NCBI GenBank assembly: GCA_907163375.1 | Contig: CAJQUW010009052.1 | Location: forward strand, 223,639 to 287,638 | DNA from: Prostheceraeus crozeri | Lineage: Eukaryota; Platyhelminthes; Polycladida; Euryleptidae | DNA length: 64,000 bases | Reading direction: 5' to 3' | Shown here: one piece after another, positions 53,575-64,000 of the stretch | Numbering within the stretch: position 1 is the stretch's first letter | Layout of the letters: every line of letters starts with the position of its first letter | Made by a program: the position numbers and the translations under genes | Notes under the pieces: model-generated | What the model was told of the DNA's origin: nothing | Seen by the model: only the letters and a program-made list of their open reading frames with translations | Database searches by the model: none

Positions 53575-56500
53575 CAATTGATTTTTTTTCGTTCGTATTA
53601 ATCGTACTTCGTTCATTTCCAATGATCATAAACTGCGGAGATCCATATCATTTCCTTTTCTTTCGATACAAGTTCTTCTTCGTTTTTTCTCAAGAAAACA
53701 TCTTTTGTGTATTTTTCGTTTGATTTGTTACTTGGAATACTGTTGTTGTTTCTTAACTTTTCTTTCCTTTAATAACTATCTTTTCTTGTTTTTTTAATAA
53801 AACATTGAAGTAGCGTTTGTTAGGGACTACGCTTTTAGCAAACACATATTATTTTTATAACTTGTGTAGGGCGTTTTAGCAATTTAAAAAAACTTTTTTT
53901 TATTTGTTACTTTAAGTTACTTTCGTTTTCTTTCTTTCACTTTATCATTTCTTCTCTTCATTTACCTCTTACTTTTCTTGTTTGCTTTTTAATCTGCTTT
54001 GTTAACTTGGAAGGACTTTGACCCTATCTTTAAAAACTGAAAACTTCGTTTCGTATCATTGAGAAACTTTTTCTTTTTTTGTTGTAAATGCCGTTTTAAA
54101 CTTTTTAAAGAAGAAACTTTGGTTCATAACGTTTTGGCGTAACGTGTCTTTAAATAGCCCCTAATCCTTTTTCTGTATTCTGTTAACTTTCATTTTGTCT
54201 TTTAACGTAGGGACGTCTTTTTTGTGAAAACATACGCCTTTCGTTATTTTGTGAAACCTTTTTCCTTTACTTCTTCTTTGAACTGTTATGAACCTCTCTG
54301 GTTTAGATCGGTTATTTTTGAATTCTTGTCTTTTATATTCTATTTCTTCGTTGATTTGCTGGTTACAGGTCAGTTTGCCTACTGGTGATTACAAACTTTT
54401 TATAATTGAGGGTCTTAAAAATACTGTAGAAACTTATTCGAACTTTGTTTTAAACTTCTTGCACTTTGTATCTGTGTCTATTGCTCATCGCTTTTTTTCT
54501 TCCTTTGCTGTTTTTAGAATCTCTTTTTTTTGGGTTTAACTTTGTAACAAAAGCCGGTTTTCAATATCGTTTATAGGAAGCACAAACTTCGTTTCGGTCA
54601 TTGTTTTTCTTTTTCTAAACTTGTTCTTACAGTGAACCCTCTTATTCAGCCAGGCTACCTTTTTTTTGTTGCTGTCTTCCGTTGTCGGATTTATTAGCTT
54701 ATTATTTTGTACCGTGTTTGCCGCCTTTTCAGCTTGTTCTATCTATCTTATTTTATGGCGTTATACTTTTATTACGTTTTTTATTCTACTTTTACTAGGA
54801 AAAAAAGCGGTAGTTTCTTTTAACGCCGCTTTTGGAAGACAATTCTGTTAATAAACACTTTTGACCTAACAACAACTTGAAAACCGTCTTTTCGTTTTGT
54901 ATGCATGGGTTTTAAAATGAAAACCTGTATCTAATAAAAATACTTCTTACTAACGACTATTTCTTGTTATCTGATTTTGTTGATTTTATACCGGTTTTCT
55001 TAAGATCTTTTTTTTTATAACTCTTTTATACTTAAATGTCACTTGGTTTGCCACTTTTAGCTTTATACTTAAGAAAACTAAACTTTTCTTTGTATATATT
55101 TTTTAGTACTATCACAGTTTTCTCATTTTTCTCTTGAAGAAAACATATCTATGTTTTTACGGTTATAAAACTTTTTAGCTGGTTTTTAAACTTGGTTTGT
55201 ATAGCTTTAAGTTAATACTGCTTCAGTTGGTTGTCTTATAAGAAACACCCACTTCATAAACTTTTTATTATTAGATGCATTATTTTTCGTTTTGAACGTA
55301 GAGACTACGAACACTTTAAACTCGTCAGATATTTAGCTCGGTTTTTTGCACCCTGGTGTATTTACGTAGTTTTAATTTAACATGGCTACGTATTGATAAA
55401 CTTTTTGGGGGTTTAACTTAGTTTTTTTGTGATCTGAGTGTCGCTTTTGTGCTTTTCAGCGTGTTTTTTCTGTGTTAGAGCCGCTCATAATAGCGTCTTT
55501 TTTTGATTGGTTTTAACCAAAAGAATCGGTTTGTTCATTTAGGTAACGAATAAAACTTTTCTTATTACGGGTGCTTTATGCTATTTCGTTAACCTGTCTT
55601 TTTACACATTTGTACGTCTTGTTCTTACTCTCCAGGCTTTTCTTTTCACGTTATTATGGCTTTATTAGATTTTACAACTTTTTAGACAGAGTGATTTAAA
55701 TAACTTTAATTTTAATTTTTGTTTATTGTATTACTCAATACGGACAACTGCTTAGATGAACGATTTTTGTGTAAATGGCTTTTACCTTTTAAACGACACA
55801 TGTCGTTGTCGGCAATGTTCGGTTTCTTTTGCTTTTGTTTACTACGTACTTTTTCGGTAGTTTCAACTAGTTAAGACTGTCTTTCCTTTGGAACTTGTTT
55901 GGACGCGTTTTTTGTTTTGGTTTTCGACTTGTTTTTTGTTTAGTTTGTTGGACCGTTTCGAAAGAGTAAACTTTTATTTCTCTTAGTGGGGTTGCTAGGC
56001 TTTTCTTACGTTTTAAAAAACTTTTTGTCCTTTTTTTTGTAAGCATGTTTGCTCTCTTTTTAGGGTAAAAGCTGTAGGGGGGTTGGGGGGGGGGGGTGCT
56101 TTTTGTAAACTCTTTATTATTTCTTATGATTGTAAGAAAAGGCTTTTGGCGGCTTTAGGTTAATAACCCAAGATTAAACGCAGTTGGTTTTTTTTTTTGT
56201 TTTTAAATCTTTGGTGCCGTTAGTACAAATCAACTACATTACTAGAAGACTTGTCTTTTGTGAAAGACAGTTGGTTTTTGATACGTGTGCTTTTTTATGT
56301 GCTTTCTGGTATTTGTTGTTTAGTGTTAAGCACACAACTTTTTTAAGAAAACAACTAATACCTTTTTTTTTTTTTACTTGGCTGTAGTACTTGTAACTGT
56401 TGGTTTGATTTGTTTAAAACACTAAAATACTCTTCTTTCGTTTTACGACTTGAGAGCAACGTGTTGTGAACGTGTTTAATACTTAGGAAAAAACTTTTGG

Positions 56501-57900
56501 GATTCGTTTGAATACACTTTTTTAAAACATTTTCAGTACAATGATTGTTAGATGTAGTCCATAGAACCCAAACCAAGATGTGGATAGAATTACATTATCC
56601 AACCTCAGCGTAAGACTTTAGTAAAAAATGAAAGCCGGAAGGAACTGTCTCCCACTCCAATGATAGATAGTAAACTCATAACTTTCTGATTTTTATTCCT
56701 TCGTGATGGGAAGTATTACCACTGTTGAATACCTTAATTAATTTTCTCATTCCCCCATGGTTCATAAAATCTGATTTTATCTGAATCCATTCTTAGTTCC
56801 ACTTTTTCCCATCTGAAGTTAAATTGTATGGGAACTGAAATGTATTTTCATCGATATTCCATCATGGGTGCGAGGAGTCAATACATTTATAAACTTCAGA
56901 ACTTTTTTTCTTGTTTTCAACTTTAATTCTCATTTCTTCTTGTTTACAACTTAGCGTAAAATAAAAACGTTTTTGGTATCGAATATGTAACCTAATTTTC
57001 TGGGGTTTCTTAGCGCTAACTTTAAACTGTTGTTTATGAACTAGTAAAACTACTTTAATTTTAAAGAAAAACCCCACCCGCCAACCTTGGTTTTTGTTTA
57101 AAAAGACGTGCTATTTTCAAACCTGTACTTGTTTCTTTTTTTGCCACGTTACTGGCTTATACGTTGTGGCTGTTAGAAAAATTTAAAAATCCGTTAAGGT
57201 TTAAAGGGACAGGTTAACCTTTTTTGATGTTTTGGTTTTCTTATTTAAGGTCTGTAACGGGGACGTTTGACTTGCATTTACGTTTTATTTTTTACGGCGT
57301 TTTTAAGGTGGCGAAATTTCGGTTTTTTTCCTTGGCTGGCTGTTATTTCGTTTAAAGAATTCTTAGGTAATCTATTTCCCCCCATTCTTTTGTTTGTTGT
57401 GTGTTTAAAAACGTTTTTGTGTGTTGTTTTCATCTTATATTTAGTTGTGTTTCATTTCATAGCTTTCCTTATAGACTGTTTCTACCATTTCTTAATTCTT
57501 TTATTATTAACTTTTGACTACTAAACTCTATGGGTGTCAAATATTAAAAAACTTTTTATTACGAGGGTTTTGAACTTTTTTGTTTCTTGTACGTTTCTGT
57601 GCTTTTTTTTTCTTTTGACGCCCCCCCCGCTACACAACAGCCGGGTTTTTTTACTTTGTCTTAAAAGCAGCACCCAATAGAAAATTAAACTTTGCCGGTT
57701 TGAAGACGGTTTCCTTAAAGGCCTTTTGGTATTATCTGGTCCTTAAGCTTCTTTGGTCAGACTTCTTCGGCTTTTCATTTACTGGGTTTTCACCACGTTA
57801 TCTTTAGGTTAATTTCGCTTTTAAAACGAACTGTTGTTTTGTTTTTTTTCATTTGAACTTTGTTATCATTTACCTTATTCATTATTTTAATTAATGAATA
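53575..57900. other. Anomalous T/G-rich tract of doubtful reality
   Basis: The tract has many T-runs, recurrent AAACTTT and CGTTTT words, and a dinucleotide profile unlike the rest of the window. In 55021-55260 I count by hand about 29 TA against 16 AT. GT/AC also exceed TG/CA at 57181-57480. Animal DNA normally shows the opposite. Apart from block B (56519-56890) I call no gene here. Confidence 0.6.
56519..56890 (+). repeat. Duplicated block B, noisy copy of block A
   Basis: Same orientation as block A and shorter by scattered single-base losses. It is an island of normal-looking sequence inside the anomalous tract. Confidence 0.9.
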
Positions 57901-60900
57901 CGGATTGTGAGCTTGAAACTGAACTTTTGATTTTTTTCATATCTTTAATCAGACTTGTTTACATAGGAGAGTCGTTATTACTCGAGAAGTAAATCTTAAC
58001 CCAGTTTTCTTTTATTTGTCATTGCCGGTTGGATCACGGATTATATGTACTTTTTTTATTCTTAGTAGTTCCGTCCATAATCCGTATTTCCACGGTCGTC
58101 AGAGTGCAGGGAGTAGTCGGAGAATTAGTATTGTTCCAAACTCAGACTGATTTATGTAAACACTCTTCCCCGGTTAGCGCTCACTGTACATCTCACTCAT
58201 TTTCCATGTAGCACTCAAATTAGATTTGTTCATGCCCTAGTCATATTCTTGTAATAACAGTAGGCAATAAGACCGGGTATTTATCTCTGGTCGTAGAGTG
58301 CTGGAGTGTCGATGCCGTTATTTCACGACTCAGACTGGATTAGTAGACCCACTCTATGACCCCCGTTAGATGCACTTGTACAGCAACTCATTTCCATTAG
58401 CACCTAATTGATTATAGTTCTAAAATGTGCTCAGCCTTCTTGTAGTTACTGTACAATAACCTGTGTGAAATCTACTAAATATCACCGATTACTTGGGGGG
58501 TTTGGTTATTGACGTTCTTTAGGCGTGGTTCCTTTTAAGTTTCGGTGGTATTCTGGCGTTGATGGAGGTGACAAAGACGGTTGAGCAACCGGGCGCCCCG
58601 TTTGATTATGACTTACGATGGAGTTGAACACACACACCACACAACTTAGCCATAAATACACAGCCTTTGTGTGTATCTTTCAATACACCTGTGGTCTGTC
58701 GCAGTAGCTTCGTGCGGAGATCATATGTGTCCCAACCTCTCCTTGGCTTCCGTAGAACACTCTCCTCTCCGTGAGTACGTACGCACAGTTTCCCCCCCTC
58801 CGTTTCACATTCGCCACCAAGGAACTTATATCTGGAACATCTTCATATTTTTTGACAAACCTCGGTTTTAGTCGGTTTAACTCCGTCTCTCTCTTTGGAT
58901 ATTTGTTTTGGTATGAGTTAAGGGTATGTTAATAATACCGTGATTAGAGCGTTTATTTTCATCATTTATCAGTGCTAGGGGTTATGGTTTTTAGCCTTCG
59001 GACGGTTGTTTTTATGGGTTTGGGTGTTTTACCTGGGTTGTTGATAATGTTTCTATCTATGTAATAGAAACGTTTGATGTCGTCTATATTATTTGTTTGG
59101 CGGGAGACGCGTCTCTATGGGAATTGTAACTCTTTTTAATGGATTTCTGATTTTTGTCTTTGATTACGCGGTTGTTCGTGTAGGAAAGATGCAGGAAGTT
59201 GTCTGTACAAACTCAGGCTTTTTGCTCTGTATCCTACAATTTTTTTTTGCAATTCAATACCGTTAACTTGACTTTGTGTGGACTTTTATTTCCGAGACCT
59301 TTTTAATTTGTCTTTATTGGGATGTTTTGGATTTTGATATTTCAACTTAACTTATATTAAACTAGTAGAAAAAACTTGATTTTGTTATACATCAGTAAAT
59401 AACTGAAGGACGTACATGATCGGATCGTTTTGCTAACAGGTTTGGCTGCTTTGGTTTGGGTAGTCGTTTCTTTTGACTTTTTGCTTCTCGTCATTGGTTA
59501 TTGCGGAACTTATTTTAGTATCTCTCGATAATAACGGGTCTTTCTTAATCAAACGTAATAACGTGTGTGGGTTATCCATCCGGAACATGCTGTACAAACA
59601 CGAGCTAAGCTAGGTAGTCCCAATACATTCCATTTTATCACCATTTTCGAATATAAACTTTAAGTTTTGTCACATGGTGAAAAGAGTTCGAACTTATCTT
59701 ATTGAAAACTTTATTGGCTAGACCAACTACTGGCGTCATCAGTAGTCACCTAAACATGTGTTTCCTATTCTTGTACCTAACTCTATTCTAACTAAAGTAT
59801 GGTGTTGAAGTATGGTGGCCTAACTTCCAACGACAATAAAAAATTGGTAAAATTCTTTAGTCTGGTCATCATAAAGCGGTCAACTTCAATCCATTTCCCC
59901 TTTCGACGTCGATATCTTGCCCTTGTCGTCTAAACTGTTCTCTGTTGCCTTCGGTTCTTCGATGTTTAATGATAATGTACCTTATGGAGAGGAGTAATTC
60001 GAGTCCCGCAAAAGTCTTGATTTGCGCAATAATGCTCGTCTGTTAGATCTAGTCCACTTTACCTTAAGCAGCAGCGGTCTCACTGATCAGGCATCGTTCC
60101 TACCGCTGGAGAATCTTTTATGACAGGATCTGTAATGTCCAGAGAGCTATTACAAATAACACTAATGTAATCACTGTCCTTTTAGAAACACGTCTTGTAC
60201 GTGCCTCGGCAGTCTCTGTGTAGCTTTCCCTGCCATTATATCTAGACTTCTCTCTCCTCAAAAATCTAAGCTTGCTCTCTCTCCATTAGATAAGACATCT
60301 GGTCATTTGAAAATCATTGTGCCTGAGCAAACATCTCTTCGCGAATTTTAACAATTCTTTTTTCGGGTTGGGTTATACAAAGGTAGGTTTTGAGTACTAA
60401 TAATATAAAGTCACTCTCTGCTGGCGAGATTTAATGACTCTATCACTCAGCACTGAGTTCATAAGATTCGGTTAATTTTCGCTATCTCGGCTTTCTTGTG
60501 AGCAACTAATTCTGCTTTGCGTTTATCGATCGAACTGTTTTCATGTCGTTCATAAGGTAACGACTTGATCGCGTGACTACTTGTGCTGTGACAGCCCATA
60601 TCCTAGATTGCAATGAAGCGTTTGATGAAGACACCAAAAAATCAATACATGAAATATTTCGCGACCGGGGGTCTCCAATATCAGACGTGGGTAACAGTCT
60701 GATCGATACAGGACAAAACCCTGTCTACAGTCACACCGTCCAGCAAAGGAACGAAGAACATCGATGAGAAATAGTCTCCAAATTATAATGGCGTCGATGC
60801 AGGACACTGGGTAAGCTCCAACACAGAAAAAGACCCAGAGAATTGAGATTGTGTCAACATATCAAATCCGAACATCGATTCGGAAAAAAATGAAACTTGC

Positions 60901-61284
60901 CAACTGCTCAGGCGGGAGTGGCGACCAATGCAACGAACATGAAATCTCACGATGAGAACGATGAGACTGCAAGGAATCCAATGATACCAAGAACAATCAC
61001 CACTGAGACCAAAACACACCACCAAATCCACAAAAACGAGAAGCCACCGCAGCAAGAGCGAGAGACACAACCAGCGACACTGCCTGTTATTGATTGTTGA
61101 ATATTGTTACTAAATATTGTTACTAAATATATTGTTTACTAAATACTAAACATAAACTGACACTGATTTGCATAAAAGAAAGTATCCAGAAACAGTGCAC
61201 GTTTAAATAATATGACAATGTAGGCCTAGTACTGACATCTCGTGAAAGTAATGTATTTAAGAAATTATGAGATGTTGAATGAGT
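57901..61284. other. Low-confidence sequence, no gene called
   Basis: At about 58088-58262 and 58284-58460 two rough copies of a 175-bp unit follow each other (shared words CAGACTG, CTCATTTTCCAT/CTCATTTCCAT, TCTTGTA). From about 60570 the sequence becomes balanced animal-like DNA again, with a 64-codon frame at 60573-60767 that I do not recognise. Confidence 0.4.
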
Positions 61285-61445
61285 GATCTCCATGTCACAG
61301 TGGTTTAGTGCCTGGCCTAGCGATCGTTTGGTCCAGATGTCTAACCTTGATAGTGTCATTGGCAGTCGTCAGGAAGGGCATCTGCACCAGTGGCGTCTTC
61401 TTCGTACCTGCGAGCCCTTCGGCGCATCCTCAAAAAATAATTTTC
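61285..61445 (+). mobile_element. tRNA-derived SINE, second copy
   Basis: ATGTCACAGTGGTTTAGTGCC (A-box region) and TTGGTCCAGATGTC (B-box region) are followed by TCATTGGCAGTCGTCAGGAA and GGGCATCTG. It aligns with the copy at 17828 and ends in an A-rich tail (CAAAAAATAA). Its recognisable, correctly oriented structure shows that this part of the sequence is genuine animal DNA. Confidence 0.6.
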
Positions 61446-61996
61446 CAACAATTATAAAAATGAAAAGTGTCGTCACTCATTTAAATTCGATAGCTTCTCG
61501 TGACAGCTTTCCGTTTCGAAGTCAGTAACCGCACAAACTCATTGAACTATCTTTGCAGTGCACTTCTCAAATCGACTATGCTTAGTGTTTGATCTGTTAT
61601 TTGTTTCGGCGAACCGAGACTGTTTTATTGTTCTTGTTATTTTGAAACTTTACTTTGTACCTTGGATTCTTGGGTTGTGTTGGGACTTTTATGATTGAGT
61701 TTTTTTATTGATCAACTAGTATCAATAGCAGGCACCATTTGTCATTTTTTTATGTGGGGTTTTTAGAATGGACGCGGACGTTGGGATGACGTTTCCGTTT
61801 TCTTTGGCCTTTAGTTGAGAGCAAGCGGGGTATTTGGGTCTTGCCTTTGCGTGTCTTTTATTTTGTGTTTGCACGGTTGTTGGGAGTTGAGTTGTTTATC
61901 TTTAGATAGGACTTTTAAGCGCTGTTCCTTCGGTTGAGGATTAGGTTTAGAGGATCTTTTCAGTTTTTACACACAGCACGGTTGCAACATCATCAT

Positions 61997-62130
<134 letters not shown>

Positions 62131-64000
62131 TGGTAGGTTATAGTTTTGAGGGTTTGAGGGTGGAAAGGTTTTCATCTTTTTTCGTATGTACTTTTTAGCC
62201 GCACACCTCCTTGGAGTTATTTAATATGTCTTTTATTGTCATATTGTACTTTGGAGATTTGTGTCGAGCAACGAACATTTTTAGCTTTTGGTGTTTTATC
62301 GTTTGGGGCATACTTTTAAACTGGTGGAGTGGGGTGGGTTTTACATTTCGGCTTGCTTTAATTTTTAAGAATACTTGATGGGGGGTTTTGGTGTTTGGGT
62401 ATTGTGTATTTGTTTCTTTAGTCGTTCCGCAGTATCGATGGTGGACGAATGCCTGGGTAAATAAACTTTTGTTTAAATTCGGTGGCCATTATCGTTTTTT
62501 GTGGAGGGCTTGAAGTGAAGCTTTAAGAACTCTTCTTTTTGGTCCTCTCCCTTATTATCTGGGGTTGTGTAAGGACTTTTCGGACCTGTTGTGTCGTTCG
62601 TTGTTTGGTTTCACGTATCATTTGGAGAGCCGTTGAGTGTTGGTTTGTTTTGTCGATGGTACGCTTACTTCATTTACGTTTGTTTCTTTTTTGTTTGGCG
62701 CCTTCTTGCGTTCTTTAGCTACTTTAGTTGTGTTTGTATCTACGTCTCATTTTTTGTGGTTTGATTGTGTGGACACGTATTCAGGTTCTTTGGCACCTTT
62801 CTAAGAACTAAATTGTTTCTTCGAACAATTTAGACACACCAGCCGGTCGTGTGACCAGACGGAGCATTTGATGTTCAGACAGAGCGAAAGAGACTGTAGT
62901 GTGTGTTAGGCAGTACGCCACTCTGCAGTGCACCAATCTTTCGACTGACACTTGATTTTACTTTTTGTTATCGATAAACGAACTAAACTTCGTTAGTGAA
63001 TCCCGGTTTGGGGGACTTTCTGTGTTTTTCGTATTGTTTGGTATTTTTTTTCCGTTTTTTTCGATTTGGGTATCTGTTTGAAATGTTGAGACATTGTTTT
63101 AGGGTTTAACACTTCTCATTCATTTCCGGTTTTTCTCTTTTTGTTTTGAAAGAAGAATATAAACGTGTTAGGATAGGCGTTTGTTTAGGCTTTGGTGTTG
63201 GGACGGGGGGGTACTTCCATTTACCTGTTAAAGTTTTGATTAAAACTGTCGCCTTTTTTGCTTACCGCTGTGTTGATGCTTTTCTTTTTTATCCTTGCTT
63301 TATAGGTTTTATTTCTTTTTTTTTGTTTTCCTTTTTTTGAGAGCTTATGTTTTATTGAGTTGGCCAATAAAAAAGCTTACGTTAACTTGTTGCCGGTGAG
63401 TTTGTGTCGTGATGGTGGTGTGATTGTGAAAGCGTTTTTCTACATTGTTTTTTTTTTCTCTTGGACTTATTTATTGCGAGCAGTTTTTGCTACCTTTGCT
63501 TCAGAATACTGGTTTAAGTATGAAAACCGCGGGATAAGAGAACATTACTTTGCTAGAGTTTTTCGAGAGGGGGGGCGGCCGCGGAGTACATGTTTTCCGT
63601 CGATATGTTCGAGTGCAGGGGGATCATTTACTTTTTCTGCACTTAGTTTAAGCAGCTTTTTGGGGATAACGATGGTTCTTTGTGTTCACTTTATTTTTAG
63701 TCGTTAGTTTAGAAGAAGTCAATTTACGACTGGTTAAAAGGCGCCGCGTTTTATTTTTACGAGTGTTGGTTTGTGTTTTATATAGCGAGATTTTTGACAA
63801 AACGCGAGATTTTTTTAAATAACGGTATAAGCCGCCGTCGCTTTTCTGTGTAGTTATCATTTAACTTGTATTTTTTTTTTTAACCGCTTTAACGCACAAA
63901 CTTGTGAGTTGATTGTTTGGCTTTGGCACGCTACTTGCGGCTTTTTGGAAAAGTTATCCGTTGTTTTCTTGTCTTTGTTATCTTGTACTCTAGAAATGGG
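62131..64000. other. T/G-rich sequence, nothing recognised
   Basis: Continues the skewed composition, with frequent T-runs. A hairpin with 10-bp arms (CTAAATTGTT ... AACAATTTAG) lies at 62808-62833. The open frame at 63360-63707 has no recognisable domain. Confidence 0.4.

Noticed and set aside
53460-57524. Phenylalanine-rich open frames as membrane proteins or mitochondrial genes
   Set aside because: They follow from T-runs in a tract of doubtful reality; no family motif and frequent stops between them.

Overview
The window is a piece of an invertebrate animal genome. The evidence is a six-exon conserved animal gene with GT/AG introns up to about 11.5 kb long, a CR1/Jockey-type LINE, tRNA-derived SINEs, several hAT, piggyBac and Tc1-like DNA transposons, and a Polinton/adintovirus-like fossil. 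I see no bacterial gene organisation and cannot name the species.

From 1 to about 29.5 kb lies a PDCD4 (programmed cell death 4) orthologue on the + strand. Six coding exons (1554-1660, 3901-4014, 7542-7766, 8589-8909, 17361-17617, 29154-29220) fit together in phase and cover both MA3 domains and the conserved C-terminal tail. The first exon(s) lie upstream of the window. The introns hold an LTR-type reverse transcriptase relic, a damaged piggyBac, hAT elements with perfect 8-bp target duplications, a SINE, a minus-strand LINE with an open 670-codon reverse transcriptase frame, a foldback element with about 0.6-kb inverted arms, a hAT nested in a palindrome, and an internally deleted Tc1-like element.

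From 29.5 to 41.1 kb I find no host gene. There are further short hAT derivatives, a 3.2-kb element whose ends are packed with ACGTG motifs, a polypurine tract, hairpins, and a 160-bp near-perfect palindrome.

From 41.1 to about 53.5 kb lies a virus-like fossil of the Polinton/adintovirus type. It has a GC-rich edge, five tandem copies of a 294-299 bp unit with an inverted partial copy, several small genes with their own TATA boxes, three copies of a 140-bp spacer, a three-copy 206-bp array, and a badly broken protein-primed DNA polymerase B region. The most interesting feature is that each 140-bp spacer carries a sequence that matches the metazoan histone mRNA 3' stem-loop at 15 of 16 positions. 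A CAAGACATGA block resembling the U7-binding histone downstream element follows about 9 nt later. In two cassettes the stem-loop starts about 30 nt after the stop codon of a non-histone gene. This suggests a viral gene cluster that borrowed histone-type 3' processing.

From 53.5 kb to the end the sequence is suspect. It has long G runs (132 nt at 62 kb), a noisy second copy of a 370-bp block 3.4 kb downstream, and at least to about 57.8 kb an excess of TA over AT and of GT/AC over TG/CA. That is the pattern expected if a stretch were complemented without being reversed, or reversed without being complemented. A SINE near 61.3 kb shows that ordinary animal DNA resumes there. No gene call is made in the suspect tract.
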